Part shown: positions 43,370 through 56,300 of the stretch, in pieces
How positions within the stretch are numbered: the first letter of the stretch is position 1
Layout: the number at the start of each line of letters is the position of its first letter
Assembly (NCBI GenBank): GCA_949987565.1
Contig: OX465115.1
Span: 1,148,182 to 1,212,181 of the forward strand
DNA: 64,000 nucleotides
Direction of reading: 5' to 3'
Origin: Luidia sarsii
Taxonomy: Eukaryota; Echinodermata; Asteroidea; Paxillosida; Luidiidae
Translations under genes and position numbers: made by a program
The notes under the pieces: model-generated
Told to the model about the DNA's origin: nothing
The model's input: only the letters and a program-made list of their open reading frames with translations
Database searches by the model: none

Positions 43370-43520
43370 AAACTCATTGTTACTTACGACCAATCGTAAG
43401 ACAGAGAGTGATGCACAGAAACCCTACAGCCAATCACAATCACAACGGGTCATCAATTGCATGTTGAGATACAAAGCATTGTTTTTACCAGCAAGGCTTT
43501 GCTAAATCCAACCCAGATCC
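43370..43520. repeat. dispersed CATCGTAAG-type repeat, copy 2
   Basis: Diverged copy of the element at 700-850, in the same orientation: shared ACTCATTGTTACTTACGAC, CAATCGTAAGAC, GTGATGCACAGA, GGGTCATC and AAGGCTTTGCTAAATCCA. It is more decayed than copy 1. Confidence 0.6.
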
Positions 43521-44722
43521 TACAGCGTAGATTGAGGATCAACAAAATACATGTATACGTGTATCAAAATGTTAGTACACTAATACAAAGTTACGCATTG
43601 TTACATGTAGGCCTATATCATTTCCTTCCATGTGGATAGGCAAACAAAAATCCCATTTTCTTTTTTCCTAAAACCCTACCCACTGTCCAAGAACCCAGTA
43701 CACAATGCTTCAGCTACTCACTTGATTCACTGCAGACCATGCCCTATGGTGCTTGCACAGTGGGCTCCAATACAGAGGCTCAGTTTGTATGGGATGTTAA
43801 TATAGATCTAGTTTAATCAACATTGTATATGATGTGACGACAACGGTACGGTGATGACGATGGTACAGTATGTACATGTACATGTACAGTACATGTACAT
43901 GTATGTACAGCACAGCAATGATACAGGCTTCCAAGGAAGGCTGCCCTCTACAGTGACACACCACAGAAGTCTGAGCATGCCCTATCAGAAGGCATTTCAC
44001 AAGCACCAATGTCATTCCCAAGCCCCTGAAATTCCCTGAAAATGCAAATCATGACTTTTGTCCAGCCCTTTCCCCAGATTTGTCTGCATGCCGTCATGCT
44101 GCAGTTTCAGTTTCAGTTGCAAAATACGAACCTAAATTCCACAAATTGTGCACTATAATCTAAACAAACATTAAGCCCAACCATCCCCAAAAAACGAAAA
44201 TGAAAATAGTGTCAATGCCAAAGACATAAACAAGAATTACAACATGAATACAAGGGACAATGCTCCAATACTCATGTGCAGCCACTCACCAATGTTAAGA
44301 ACCACAAGAGAGAACACTATAAAAAAAATCCATGATACTAGAAAAAGATACTGGTGCTTTTTTTCTGCGTGCATTTTCCGAGAATCTATTCTATCCTAAG
44401 GGGGAAATCTCCAATTTCAACCATGGGCAATAAATCGAGTATTTTCCAATTCTGCAATAACCATAAAGCCAAAAGGGGGAGGGAGGGGGTGGGGAATGGT
44501 AAAAGTCTCAGAATCTGAAGCTACAGAGATCTTCCTCCTGTCACTTTCAGTGAAACTGCGCAAAATGTACAGCGGATAAACTGCGTGGTTCCTCAAATCC
44601 CTCTACCCAAGCCCGGCCAAATACAATAAGCCGGGGCGCCCTATTCTCCGCGGATTTGGTTGAAAACACTGGCCGGCACCCCGTGTCCAGCATGAGGGAA
44701 TGAGCCAACACCTCCCCTCTGT

Positions 44723-44750
44723 CCCCCCCCCACCCCCCCCCCCCCCCCAC
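44723..44750. repeat. poly(C) tract
   Basis: Two nearly continuous runs of C totalling more than 20 bases; on the minus strand a G-run able in principle to form a quadruplex. Confidence 0.9.
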
Positions 44751-46480
44751 AGGAGAGTTAGGCAGGGATTTGACGAGGGGGCTTAAGAGTTGGTACGCAT
44801 ATTAAACCTGGCTGATTTGCTGGGGAGTGTGTGAATATGAGGTCACATCCTGAATCCCTGATTCCACCAAGCGACGATGGGGATTCAGCCGCGTTTTGTC
44901 TTCGTCTTTTTTTCTTTCTTTCTTTCTTTTTTTCCCTGCACTTTTTTTCCCTCCCCTTTTGGCTTATTTATTCGCAAAACTAATTCGCGAGTGCCTCACT
45001 TAGGGAAAAGACTGAAGAAGGTTTTCATTAGCAAGACAGACATACTGTACTGTCAATGTGCGATTGAACATTATCTTTGATGTGAGGGGAATTTCACTTA
45101 ATTAAATAATTAATTTCACTTCAATCTAGTGGGAATAAATTTCAAAGTGGGGGACAAATCTTTCAACAATTTGAGAAAAAAAATCATAAATATTTATTTA
45201 TCATGTTCGGACCAATGCATCATACCTCTTAAGTTTAAGATATGCTCATTCAAGAGGGGACAAATTATATGAGAACTCTACATTAGTGTTTATATTATGA
45301 ATTATGACAGCATAGGTATGCAAGTGGTAGGTCCAGTGGGGGACTGGGGGGGGCTGAAGATTTTGACTGAGGGCACAAGAGGGACAAGCATTATTCAATA
45401 GATTGTAAGTTGCTTCAGAAAACCCTTTTAAAAAAACAGGGGCAAGGAAGTACAAGTATTTCAAAACCAAATCATGCCACCCTCTTATTTTGAGTGAAAG
45501 TGTGTTTAGTGCAAGAAAAAGGAAAAGTATGTCTCCCTCTTTTTCAGAGAAATATGCCAGCTAGGGGAAACTTGTACTCCAACCCCAGTATCAGACAGAA
45601 AGGAAAATAAAAACCAGAAACTTGGCTCACACTCCGCTTTTCAAGCTGTCCAAACACAATCCAATCAGAAATCAATGATTGTGGGGGGAGAGAGGGGATT
45701 TTGGAGGGATCTCCCCTTAGAGGTGACCGCTGTCATCAGTGAGATGCAACATGGACACGGCCAACAAACCCTAATTACTAAGTAGCATCTTGCATTTGGG
45801 GATTCACAGGAAGGGACGGAGTGATTTGATTTATCACAGACATAAAAGCCTGCACCTGTGAACTTTGTCGCCGGTACAATAGGTCATTGGATTCCCAAAA
45901 TCAAATAATGGCGATATCCATTCCCGTCTTGTGCGCACTAAATAATTCTGAATGATAGCAGGCTTGCAATGTCCACTCTGCAATCAATATCAAAGCCGCT
46001 GCCCTTTGAATGTATGATAATTTTCTCGGGAGGTGACAGAATTTTTTTTTTTCCTAACTTGGGAAGATTTTGCACGTCTATAGGACTGATAGGTGTTTTG
46101 ACCAGTTGTAGCTCGGCTGAGAATTGAACTTGCATCTCCCATTTTTACTGAGCTAGTCAAAGTCGGGTGGTGGATCAGAGTTTGTATGGTGAAGAGTGCA
46201 GCAGTCATACAGTAGGTAATCATAATTATCACTTTAACGCAAAGGATAACGTACACATGTATGACACCATTTCAGCGTGAAGATATTTTCTCCGAAAACA
46301 AAATTTAATTAGAGCCTGAGATTCATACCATTAGAAAAATTCAGGGTATGCAGCGAGTGCAACAGATTGGTTCAGGCCACAGCCATTGAATTAGATGTTC
46401 TTCCCAAGCCAAATGGTGAAAGCATAGAGCAAGGCAACAGAAAGGTGAGGCGTACATGATGTTTGCTTCATTTCAGATTT
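44751..46480. other. upstream region without gene
   Basis: AT-rich with clusters of TAAT/ATTA words (45090-45260: TTAATTAAATAATTAATTTC). This is the kind of sequence seen in homeodomain-bound enhancers, but also just AT-rich. Nothing firmly callable. Confidence 0.5.
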
Positions 46481-46489
46481 AAACTTGAT

Positions 46490-46945
46490 GACAAGGGTCC
46501 AGTTGCATGGGGCCACTTCAGCATTAAACTCTAAGCATGAAAAGACTTCCTTGGGTGAATCCTTGGCTAATGGCCAACCATCCCTTTACATGATGCTGCT
46601 TTTGCCTTGCTTTTGACTATAGCTTGCAAGAAGCATCAATTTTCATACAGCTGCTTAAGCGCCAAAATTTGTAAAAGCACAAAAAGTCAGGGTTCATTGG
46701 ATCACCTTGCCAACCCAAACTGTTTCATGCGCAGTAAAGAAGAGTGCAATACAAGTCAAAAGCAATTGACATCACATCGATCGCGAAGCGGTTTGTAATC
46801 CTGTTTACCCAAGAAAAGCTTTTCCTGCTTAGCAGATTTTCACGCTCAAGCAGCTCTATGAAATTGGGCCGTGATATCAAGAGGCAAAGCAATTGAGCTT
46901 AAGCAAGATTTGGTGCTTAAGCAGCTGCTTGAAACTGGCCCCCGA
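46490..46945. mobile_element. MITE of about 450 bp with GGGTCCAGTTGCAT / CTTGAAACTGGCCCCC ends
   Basis: The left end GGGTCCAGTTGCATGGGGCC and the right end GCTTGAAACTGGCCCCC are imperfect inverted repeats, and internal copies (CTCTATGAAATTGGGCC, GCTTAAGCAGCTGCTTGAAA) show further palindromic structure. No transposase. This style of element, which looks like 'my substrate is TTTCATAGAGCTGCTTAAGC', is common in marine invertebrate genomes. Confidence 0.6.
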
Positions 46946-46975
46946 TCTGAGGATTTCTAATGCTGCATCCCCAGA

Positions 46976-46996
46976 GGGGGGGGGGGGGGGGGGGGG
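46976..46996. repeat. poly(G) tract
   Basis: More than 20 consecutive G at the end of the MITE, followed by TTCTGTTGTTTCAC. Its length is likely unreliable in any assembly. Confidence 0.9.
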
Positions 46997-49000
46997 TTCT
47001 GTTGTTTCACAGCACTGTGGTCAAGAGTAGGTCACACACAACCCACAGAGGGCGCTCTCACTCAGCCAGAATTACAGTACTGGTACCTGTGCCTAGTTAC
47101 CGGTAGAGGTACTCTACGTAGCTGCTCTCAGTCAGATTGCATGTTGTCCCGCAGTCATTTGGCCTTGCAGCGGGCAGTGCCAATATCAATAAGGCCCTGC
47201 CTAGACACACTGTGTATGTGCATGTACATACATGCACCCGGGCATCGCCGCATCTAAGCAGCGGAAACCGTACAAGTGGCCCGGGGTGCTATATGTACAT
47301 ACATGTATGTTCCGCCATACTTTCCTTCCATCCCGTGTACACTGTATATATTTATCTCAGATCTATAAAAAAAAAAAAAAAAGGGAAGAAGGGAGAGGGT
47401 CGGAGGAAGGATGATTGCCAGAGAGCACCATCTCAACAACCTTTTATCGGAGGGAGGAGTTTGACGAGAGGGACGCTGAAGTGATAACTGGCTGAAGATG
47501 CTCCTTTTGTTGCGCATCAGAATGTCTGCTCCCCCCTTCCGTGTCCTCGGGGGGTGGGGGGGAGGGGGTGTTTTGGGGAGGAGGCAGTTTGGTAGTCGGG
47601 CGGGGGAAGGAATCGCTCATTTTCTGAGTCAACTTGGGAGGAGGGAGAGGGACAAGTGTAGGGATTGTAGGGTGGTTGAATTGAAAGAATGGGTACAGGA
47701 GACAGAGTGAAGTGAATGTAGCTTAGAATGCGGATATCACTTTTGAAATGAAGAGGTTACGGAGACTACTGACTACATTACTTCTTTCTTTTTTTACAGG
47801 CCTTGGAGCCAGACTAACCCCCCCCCCCTCCTGTTTGAAGCCACTTTTAGCTTGCCGTTATCTACCTTAGCCCCTGTAACCTTTTCGTGGGGGAAAAACA
47901 ACCATACCGGTAGGCTTCTTATTCAGAAGATAATAAGCATATACTTTGAGGCGTAAGATTTGCATTTAGTTTCGAAGGCCCCCTTCTGCATGTTTACTCC
48001 GATATCCCGGCCAGATGGCCTTCTTGCCCTCACTAATGTTGCATGATTCACGGCCAGAGTTGGCCTCTGATGACTCGAATCAATATAAGGGTTATGGTGA
48101 GCCAATGTTTGTCTAACTGTGATGATAAAGACAAATCTAGGATGGGCAAGAAAAGAGAGGAAAGGAAAGTGTCTCTTTAGAAGGACATTTGACTTCAGAG
48201 ACAGTAGATAGATACTTTACCACAGTCTAATACTCAGAAAGCATCAATTTCTGGAAAAAAAATTGTGAAGAATGGGTCCTCCCAGGATTAAAACATCAGG
48301 CCGCAACCATGTCTACTTTTCCATAAGATAGCCGCTGGTTAGACTATAAGTATAGGCCTACATGTACATACATCTAATATGGGTAGGCCTGGTTTGTTTT
48401 TGTCAATGGCAGGCAACGATCTTATACAGCCCTGATAACCGCCAATTTTGCAGGAAGTCTTAAGTGGGGATGATTTTACACACTCCCTGGGGGGTAGGGA
48501 TAATGAATTCAGAAACTGATTCATTTGTACAGTACCGATGCACAAACATAAAATAAAACGATAGTCCAAAGGGACAAACAAAATGATTCAACTAGGAACA
48601 AATCTCTAAATCTCATTAAGGCGCAGTTTCCCTAAGCATCCCATTTCAGCGTTTGAGGTCAAAAAGTACAAAGTAATTCATATGCGCCCTAACCAAATTG
48701 AAATCTGTTACTGAGACAAAGAGAGGTCTTGAAAACATACAGTATGATACATATATCCTGCATAATTAAAGTGTACCCAAAACAAATACATTGTGCTCGA
48801 AGATGACCATCTAAATAAACTATGATTAGCATTTCCTCAGCAACTGATGCTGCAAATGCCTCTGCCATTGATAAAGGTCCAACTAAGATCAGATTTTCAG
48901 GCACTTTAATCTTTTAAGATTAACATCATAACAGCAGTCGCATTGATTAAAAACCAAAATAATCTGGAAGCTATGAAAAGTTATAACAGATATACTTAAG
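46997..49000. other. upstream region without gene
   Basis: Mixed sequence with G-rich (47550-47660), C-run (47819-47828) and two decayed retroelement tails (48270-48305; 48868-48915). No coding exon found. Confidence 0.6.
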
Positions 49001-49001
49001 G

Positions 49002-49396
49002 TGATATACAAAAATGTTGCAAACTGCTTACTGACTAAAATTACCAAAATGTAAATCTTAAAATTTAGTGGGCCTGACGTTTCGATCCTAGCAGGACCTT
49101 TCTCAAAGGCAGAGTGACAAGGACAAAACAGATACAAGAATTATGTGCCTTTTGTGATCACTCCTCCACACTTCTCTCATCAATCTTTCCCCCCTCTTCT
49201 CACTAATCCCTACCCTACTCCTTGCCCTTCCCTTTGATCTCACCCTAACCAGCTTTCCTCGTTGTCCTTTGTTTGTCATCCATGTCCTATTCAATTTCTA
49301 CCCCCTTCCTTCTTGTATCTCTATTGTCCTTGTCACTCTGCCTTTGAGAAAGGTTCTGCTAGGATCGAAATGTCAGGCCCACTAAATTTTGAGATA
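49002..49396. mobile_element. head-to-head Penelope-like tails (minus 49002-49128, plus 49129-49396)
   Basis: The minus copy runs from TACAAAAATGTTGCAAACTG through AAATTTAGTGGGCCTGACGT to CAAAGGCAGAGTGACAAGG. The plus copy starts with the pyrimidine leader (TCACTCCTCCACACTTCTCT) that follows the stop codon at 19260 and ends in TGCCTTTGAGAAAGGTTCTG, then GAAATGTCAGGCCC. It is like the 6.5 and 18.3 kb foldbacks but with the full leader retained in one arm. No coding remnant. Confidence 0.85.
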
Positions 49397-49409
49397 TACT
49401 TCACTTTCC

Positions 49410-49570
49410 TCAAACATTTTCAGGGTCTGATGTTTCCATCCTGGCAGGACCTTTCTCTAACCAGGAAGCCATTGAGAAAGATCCTGCTAGGATTGGAACA
49501 TCGGGCCCTCTAAATTGCTGAAATTTGCATTTGAGTCATTAAAGACTGATATCTACCGGTAGCAGTTTGC
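49410..49570. repeat. further nested retroelement tails
   Basis: GGGTCTGATGTTTCCATCC (minus type) followed by TTGAGAAAGATCCTGCTAGG, then GGAACATCGGGCCCTC (plus type), with AAGACTGATATC and GCAGTTTGCAAAT at the end. It is a foldback pair in decay. Confidence 0.75.
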
Positions 49571-50715
49571 AAATTTTCGTCATTTTCGAAACATTTGATT
49601 AAACTTGTGGATAACATATCAGCGCAGTTACCAAACCATGACATTCAATCTCGCTCTCTCTCTCTCTCAGCCAAGTTACTGTTGTTACTGTGTTTATAGA
49701 AGATTGCATTGCCAAATGCCGAATGCTGTTATCAGCTTCGGGGTTTTTTCTGTGTATAATATCAATACTTTGCCGTGAAATACTGTCATGACAAGATTGC
49801 TCCGGAGGAAAAAGGATGCTATGGGGGAAATACCTTCAGAAATCCCTGTATAGTGTGACCAGCGATTCTTGTTCGTGTCAGAAATCCTTGATGAGGCATT
49901 TGCATGGACATGGAATAAAAAAAGGGGGGGCGGGTTTTCGAAGTCACAACCTCCCCTCGACCTGCCCATCTCATCCTGTCCTTACCACCGGCAAAAAGCT
50001 GTCGTCATTAATAGAGCCGTATATGTGCAGGTACATAGCTACATGCTCAACACATTATCTACCACCTTCTTTACCACCTTCGGTGTTAAAGGATCCCAGA
50101 GGGTTATCACAGGTCAAAAAAATTGTCCATATATGCAAAGCAACTTGACTTCAGCGGGACAATGAGTGAATATTTAGCGTCAATGGAGGTAAAAAGTAAT
50201 GATATTTAAATCAAATCAGGTATCAAAACAAGCCAGTGAGCTGTATATTATAACATTCATTATTTCAAACTGCTCAAGATATATATTCATAAGCTGGGTG
50301 TGAATTTCAGAAACGGCCGGGTATCGGTGGCCACTGGCCAGTAGAAATGGCATCAGGCCACCTTGGGGGTCAGTGGCCTCGCTACTGGCAAGCCACAAAA
50401 ACCCAAACCACTGGGAAAATTGTAGCCTTTACTGCAGCACTGCAAGACCAGATTTTTTTTTCTTCTCCTGGGCTGCCAAAAGAGCCATTTTGTCCACTGC
50501 CTATTAAACTACTGGGTATGACGTTGCTATTAACTGCAATGGACAAACTGTGGTATTTAGAAGTAGAAGTAGAAGTAGATAAACAATAGTGCAACGTACG
50601 CAGTAGTACATGTATGTAAATTGAGGATTTCTCCTGGTTGTGTGTTCATTTGTCACATACTACTGGTATCTAATTTGTAATCCATGAAACATACTCAAAA
50701 TGGGCCGGATTTAAA
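49571..50715. other. upstream region without gene
   Basis: A short CT repeat at 49652-49669 and unique-looking DNA. An AGTAGAAGTAGAAGTAGA triplet run is near 50560. No coding signal. Confidence 0.6.
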
Positions 50716-50719
50716 GAAT

Positions 50720-50855
50720 TTTAGGCCCTGACGTTTCAAGCCTAATAGGAAGGTCCTGCTAGGATTGAACGATCCAGGCAGCCTAACCTTTCAAGATTTG
50801 TATTGTTGTCATTTCAGTCACCAAGCCATTTGCAACATTTTTGTATCACATGTAC
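50720..50855. repeat. diverged retroelement tail pair
   Basis: TAGGCCCTGACGTTTCAAGCC then GGAAGGTCCTGCTAGGATTG, with GTCATTTCAGTCACCAAGCC and TTGCAACATTTTTGTATCAC at the end. Confidence 0.8.
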
Positions 50856-51539
50856 ATGTACACATGTACTTGACCCCAAATTAATTTAGGTCTCAAATCA
50901 TCGGTTGCTACATCAGACCCAAACGATTTTGGGGAGAGACCTGAACTTTTGCTTGGGTGACCCAGTTGGCAACCCAAGGAGGTAAAAGATTAAACAAGCC
51001 ACGACAACAGGCAATGTTGCATCAAGCAATAAGTATTATAATTACAATTATAAGCCCTTGAGAAAAGATCTCGCTAGGACGGAAGAATCGGACCCTCTCA
51101 AATTTCTGACAATCCCAAACCTTCGACCAACTGCCTCCACGTGCCATTCAAATGCATCTCCTCACCTTTTGAGTCCAGAAAGTTGAGAGGTTGTGCTGTG
51201 AAGAATACCACGCTTCCTATGTTCCCCTTGTGCATGTCTGTGCCGGGGCATACTTTACATGTACAAGGGGTTCTCGGGGTAAAAAAAAACTGTTTGCTTT
51301 AGAATTTTGCTTTGACGCACACAGCAGCCTGCATGCATATGTATGTAATCTTCAAAATGTTGGCTGCTTTATAAATAGCCGCACACCCAGGAAATCCGAC
51401 GAAGGCATGACATTTCAGCATCTGTGATGGGGGCCATAAAAAAAATTCTTGAATCTGCTTCCCAACCCCAAACCTTAATACTCTTTAAATACACACGCTT
51501 ACATGTGTACATGCATGCTTAAAGTTGATTATCGGTAAT

Positions 51540-51720
51540 CTTTAAGTAATATGCAAAACTGTAGCAAACTGCTCACAGACTTAAATGATAAAAAAAATTA
51601 CAGGTCTTGACATTTCGATCCTAGCAGGACCTTTCTCAAACTGAGAAAGGTACACTTGTTCATAAATATCAGGCCCTCTATAATTTTGAGATTAATTAAT
51701 TATTGCTAATTCTAGTTACC
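51540..51720. repeat. diverged retroelement tail pair
   Basis: Minus-type ATATGCAAAACTGTAGCAAAC, TTACAGGTCTTGACATTTCG, ATCCTAGCAGGACCTTTCTC, then a short plus-type remnant CTGAGAAAGGT ... ATCAGGCCCTCTA. Confidence 0.8.
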
Positions 51721-51854
51721 GGTACTGCATCAAAGTTATTTGCTGCGAATTATAATTCCTATCTCTCAGTAAAAAAAAATAGTGTAAAAGTAACAAACAA
51801 AAAACTCTGTACTGGCTGAAATGTCAGAAGTGGAAATCTCAAACATTTGAAGAC

Positions 51855-51935
51855 CCGACCTTGGCACGGCCTTTGAGAAAGGTCTTGCCAGGATCGAAAC
51901 GTCAGGCTCTCTTAACTTTTGAGATGAAAATTGTC
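51855..51935 (+). repeat. retroelement tail core
   Basis: CGGCCTTTGAGAAAGGTCTTG, CCAGGATCGAAACGTCAGGC, then TCTTAACTTTTGAGATG. The hairpin is kept with a paired change: GGTCTT-GCC-AGGATC. Confidence 0.85.
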
Positions 51936-53300
51936 GTCACTCTGAAAGCAAGGATATCCAATTGATCTTTACCCAAAAAAATACGGCACCCAATGCTTTC
52001 ACTTTGTAGATATTGAATTCTGAAAAAAAAATTTTTTAACTTGTGCACTGCACATTGCTCGTTGGGGCCCTACCCAGAGACAGGTACACACGCTGAAATC
52101 CTAGACTCAACAGCCGAAGAATCACCAGCTACCAGTTTGGGCCCCTCTTCTGAAACTTGACTCATTTGCCCGTCTTATAGCACAACTATGGAAGCCGTGC
52201 AGAGAATGCCCTTTTTGAAATTCCACAGCGGCGAAAAAATTGTGCCAGTTTTTTTTTTTTTTTTTTTTTTTTTTACCCGGGCGGACCAGCTGGTAGCTTT
52301 TTTCCGACACATCGGGCCCTGTGACGTTTGCGATATGCGGTGCTGTAATACAGTACACCACGGCCGCATACGGCAGGGTAGGTAGATATTTGGTCCGACT
52401 ATTGACAGCCAATTTGTGTGTCATCCACAGACGCGGAGATGCACTATTTTAATTATATGCCTGCTCCACACAATTCCAGTTGCTCAAGTTACAATCTGAT
52501 GACAAACTTGCACACCAGAAACACAGTCCATGGACTGTTTATTTTTCAGCCTGAATGTGCATGTACAGCTGTCTCCACATATGACAGTATATATACAGCG
52601 TACATGTGGATGACGACCAGCATACATTAACTGTACATACATGTACATGGTAGTGACTAGTCAATGTAATAGTTTTTTACTTTATTACATGTGCTACCTC
52701 CCTGCATCTTCTGTTTGTAGCAGCCCAAGATGTCATAAACCCAAGCAGTTTCATTAGAAGGCACAGTCAGTATCATTAGGGCTCAGTCAGCTGGCTGAAC
52801 AAATATGAACAGTAATCCAACGCTTCTTACCGGCACCACCGCAGGAAAATGGCTACTCCACACTCCTCTCACTATAGGTCAGTCCCACACGCACACACAC
52901 AGAAGAAAATGGACCCAGTTGTGGAGAGCCCTGATAATCATCACTCGTTTCGGCACAATTTTAAAAATGTCAGTCATTTGGTCTAAGTAAGGGGGGAAAC
53001 AATTATAATAAAAGCAAACTTAAATGCCATTCCGCCAGCCTCTAAATAAACAGCCGATCAGGCGCTCAAGAATTCATCGGTTTCACATTGTAATTACATC
53101 TGGAAAATTATGAAGACTGAGTCAGTACTGACTTCTGCGGGACCGGTGCCAGTGACCTCTGGAGGACCCATCCCTGCCCAGCCAGCCGGCCCGGTCCCCC
53201 CTCCCCTACCAGAGCCACCCCTCACCCCTGACCAAAATCACCAGTCCCACTCACCAATAGTCTTCTTTCGTTTTTTTTTTTTTTAATAATCAACATCCCT
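51936..53300. other. upstream region without gene
   Basis: Includes a T24 run at about 52250-52274 and several TACATGTA words (52560-52650). No gene found. Confidence 0.6.
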
Positions 53301-53474
53301 GGTTGGCTACATCCCCGGCTCTTTTTTGGAGTGGGAAACATTGTAGGGATGTTTGGCAAATCGTGACCATATTTGGTTGGTGGGGGGCTACAGTGCACTG
53401 TTACACGGAGACTGATGGTGGACTGGGGTCGGCAGGAAATTGGTCAAGCACTGAGAGCAGAGTCTGCTGGGGTC

Positions 53475-53530
53475 GGGGGGTCGGGGGGTCGGGGGGGGGG
53501 GGGGGGGTCGGGGGAGGGGGGGGGGGCGTG
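53475..53530 (+). repeat. G-rich tract (GGGGGTC)n with long G runs
   Basis: GGTCGGGGGGTCGGGG units followed by a G14 and two further G8+ runs: more than four G-tracts within 55 bp, a potential quadruplex former on the plus strand. An ORF of Gly/Gly/Val repeats crosses it and is an artefact. Confidence 0.9.
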
Positions 53531-53999
53531 CGTGAACGCCACCACGGCTCAGACCAGTTGGGACAGCTGTTATTGTTGTGGTCTGGATCGAGTTAACCTT
53601 GGCTAACAACATGTCAATGTCCACTGAACATGTGCGTGCATGTGCACTCACTTACTGCTGATTCCTTATTGATCTCCAATTTCAGTTCATTTATTTTTGT
53701 TCGTCACGTTCGATCATTTCCCTCCCCCCCCCAGATTATGTATGTATAGGGCCTGCTGATTGGATCCTTAGACAGACCTTTTTTTCAAAAGGTATTTTGA
53801 CTTTGAGAATGTTCTCGCATAATGCCTTTTAGGAAAGTCTTTGATGAGGGTCTAGGATGAAATTACCAGGTCCTCCAACTTTTGTTAAGATTTTCGTTTT
53901 GATAAATTTAAGTCAATATTTGATAGTTGTTATTTGATAAGTACTATACACATTCATTAGGCATACAGATACTACTTTAGGCTATTCTTAAAAAAGTGA
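53531..53999. other. intergenic/intronic, decayed retroelement tail
   Basis: At 53745-53945: GGGCCTGCTGATTGGATCC, TAGACAGACC, then CTTTGAGAATGTTCTCGC and GTCTAGGATGAAATTACCAG, GTCAATATTTGATAG. Family resemblance is clear only by order. Nothing else. Confidence 0.5.
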
Positions 54000-54128
54000 A
54001 AATTCATATTCAAACAAGATTTTGTGCAATTTGAAAAATTGGCTAAGAAAACTTTGACTGGACCGGGACTTGAACCCGAGACCTCTGGAATAATGTACCA
54101 GTGCTCTTCCAACTGAGATATCCAGCCC
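54000..54128 (-). mobile_element. tRNA-derived SINE, copy 1
   Basis: On the minus strand, from 54128: GGGCTGGATATCTCAGTTGG (A box), AGAGCACTGGTACATTATTC, CAGAGGTCTCGGGTTCAAGTC (B box), CCGGTCCAGTC at 54057, then a tail with AAAGTTTTCTTAGCCAATTT. It is tRNA-like over about 72 nt, but the anticodon arm does not fold cleanly. A second copy at 60466-60560 shares the tail, so this is a SINE and not a tRNA gene. Confidence 0.75.
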
Positions 54129-56300
54129 TTAGATGGTGGCCTCCCAAATAGTCAACTAGTCTTTGCCGGGATGGGGGCGCCAGTCAGAGGCAATTCAGCC
54201 ATTAACTGCCGTAAGATTGTGTGCACTTAAATATTCCATGGAATAAGTGCGAAGCGGAAAAAAAAAAGAGAAAATAATCACTGGTCCGAGGAAAAGTTGC
54301 ATGGCTGCCATTTTGAGCTGGCATCTTAGAAGGAAGAGGTACATGTATTGTCTGCAAGCATACAGAATTTGTTCCACTGTACGATATGGTATCTCTGTCT
54401 ATTGTATGATACTTGCTATGTCTCCTACAGAAGGTGAGGGCACTCTTCCTAAACAAGATACAAGTGCTAATAATGTTAAATACATAACATCCATTTCGAG
54501 GGGTTAAAAAAAATGCCTGTACTATACTGTACATATTCCACTTGTGGATGATTTTTCTACCTTCACCTTTTACTGAGTGGGCACTAAAATCACAATCTTT
54601 TATGTAACCACATGGCCACTTCAGTTTGAAAACCATGGCAAAATCCATAATAAAATGGGTGTCTGACCGGGAATGGCAGTTACATGTAACTAATTCAGTG
54701 CCGTCATACATGTATTCTTATTGAGAAGAAGCAGTTTTAAGACTTTTATGGACCTCCCACCAGACAAATACAATTGATATTCAAGGAGCACGCCCATGTC
54801 CACAGTTTCCCCCAAGTACCAGGAGATTGAGTAGGGGGAGTCTTCTAAAGTACAGAGGGGAAAACTATGCAGCGGTTAATAGGCATTGAATATTATGTAC
54901 ATACATGTGCATACGCCGGGTTCATTAGATACATGTACATGTAATTGAGAGCCATTGCATTAGTACTTATATGTATACATGTACATGTATGTACGCAGTG
55001 TGACCTAATGGGTTTCAGTGGTGGATTGCAGGGGGGGGGCAAAAAACATGTGTAACTCAACACCCGAAGACCGGCTACTAATTAACCATCCTATTAATGA
55101 GTTATCAAGTCCTGCAGTACGTCGTAGCGTACAATAATAGGCCTCGACCTCCTTACCGTCCCTTTTTTCAACCCCCACCCCTCTCTCCTTGCCCCTGACC
55201 GGTTCGCATCTTATTAAACAATCCATTCCTGCTGCCAATCTGAAATTGAAATTAGGCCTAGAACATTTCAAATACCGCAGAGATATTTCAGGAATTTCCT
55301 AAGTCTCTCCAACCCAACTACCCAAAAAAAAAAAAAAAGCCAAATCCATCCTGGGACGGCAAAGAGAAGAAAGACAGAAGAAGAAAGTGGGAGAGCAGAG
55401 AAGAAGAAAAAAAAAACCTGACCTTTTGGAAAATATACTGTCAGGAAACCTGCCCAGGCTCATTTCGAGATAACAAAAATGTTGACCTTATGGGCCCTAA
55501 TCGTGTGTAATTCTGACAATTTGACACCAGTATGGCAGGGAAGACACAGGGCGGGCTCGCCGAGGGAAGAAGGACATGTCCCACGGAAAGCTATTGCGAG
55601 CCTTCCCTCCCCCCCCCCCCAAAAAAAATACAGCGTCTCCGGTTACACATTGACATGCACAGTATCCACGGTCAATTACGAGGGTTTGGGCGAGAACGTT
55701 TCAACTTGGGTCATTTGGGGATGGGAGGGGAGGGGAGGGGAGGGGAAAGAGATGGGAGAGGCGCAAGACAGACCACACTCGCAATCGCCTGATGTTTTGG
55801 TTTGACGCAAACTGAACTAATGCACACAAACCAACGGATGTCCTTTTTTTTCTTTTTTTTTTTCCTTCTTTTTTCTTCCCCGTAATCTATGCACAAAATA
55901 ACAGTCTACAGAAACTATACTCCAGAGGGAGGAACAAATAACAAACGGTAATTCTGTAACCTACCCAGGCCTTGTCCTCCGGTGGCGACCATTATTGCAT
56001 AGACACAGCTTCAGTTACATGTACGAGGGAACCTGCAAAGAAACGGACCAAAAGAAGAAGAAAGGGGAAAAAAAGGAATCTGTTTTGATTAGAACGTCAC
56101 AATGTGTAATTAAACCTGACACTGCCTGGACCTTCAAACGGCGGCTATTTAGTATGCAGTCCACAGCAACTGTAGTGCTGAAGTTGACGGTCGGCTCCGA
56201 ATTGAGCTCGCTACCCAGGGTGGATGATGGGGAAGTGAAAGCAGCTCCCAACTCAACCTTCAAATATAAGTGAACTAGTACAGCTGCAATTTTTACTAAT
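54129..56300. other. upstream region without gene
   Basis: TACATG-rich at 54890-54995, an A/G-rich run at 55320-55420, a GGGGA repeat at 55720-55750 and a C11 run near 55610. Nothing coding recognised. Confidence 0.6.

Larger units (their letters stand above)
40936..44720. other. upstream region without gene
   Basis: Contains a well-kept retroelement tail (41579-41695), the repeat at 43370-43520, C10/G10 runs at 41898 and 42159, and a TACATG block (43872-43905). 42.1-43.3 kb is AT-rich, apparently unique DNA where I see no ORF with family features. Confidence 0.6.

Noticed and set aside
54057..54128. tRNA gene
   Set aside because: A and B boxes are present, but the anticodon arm and acceptor stem do not fold properly and a second copy with the same tail exists; a SINE fits better.
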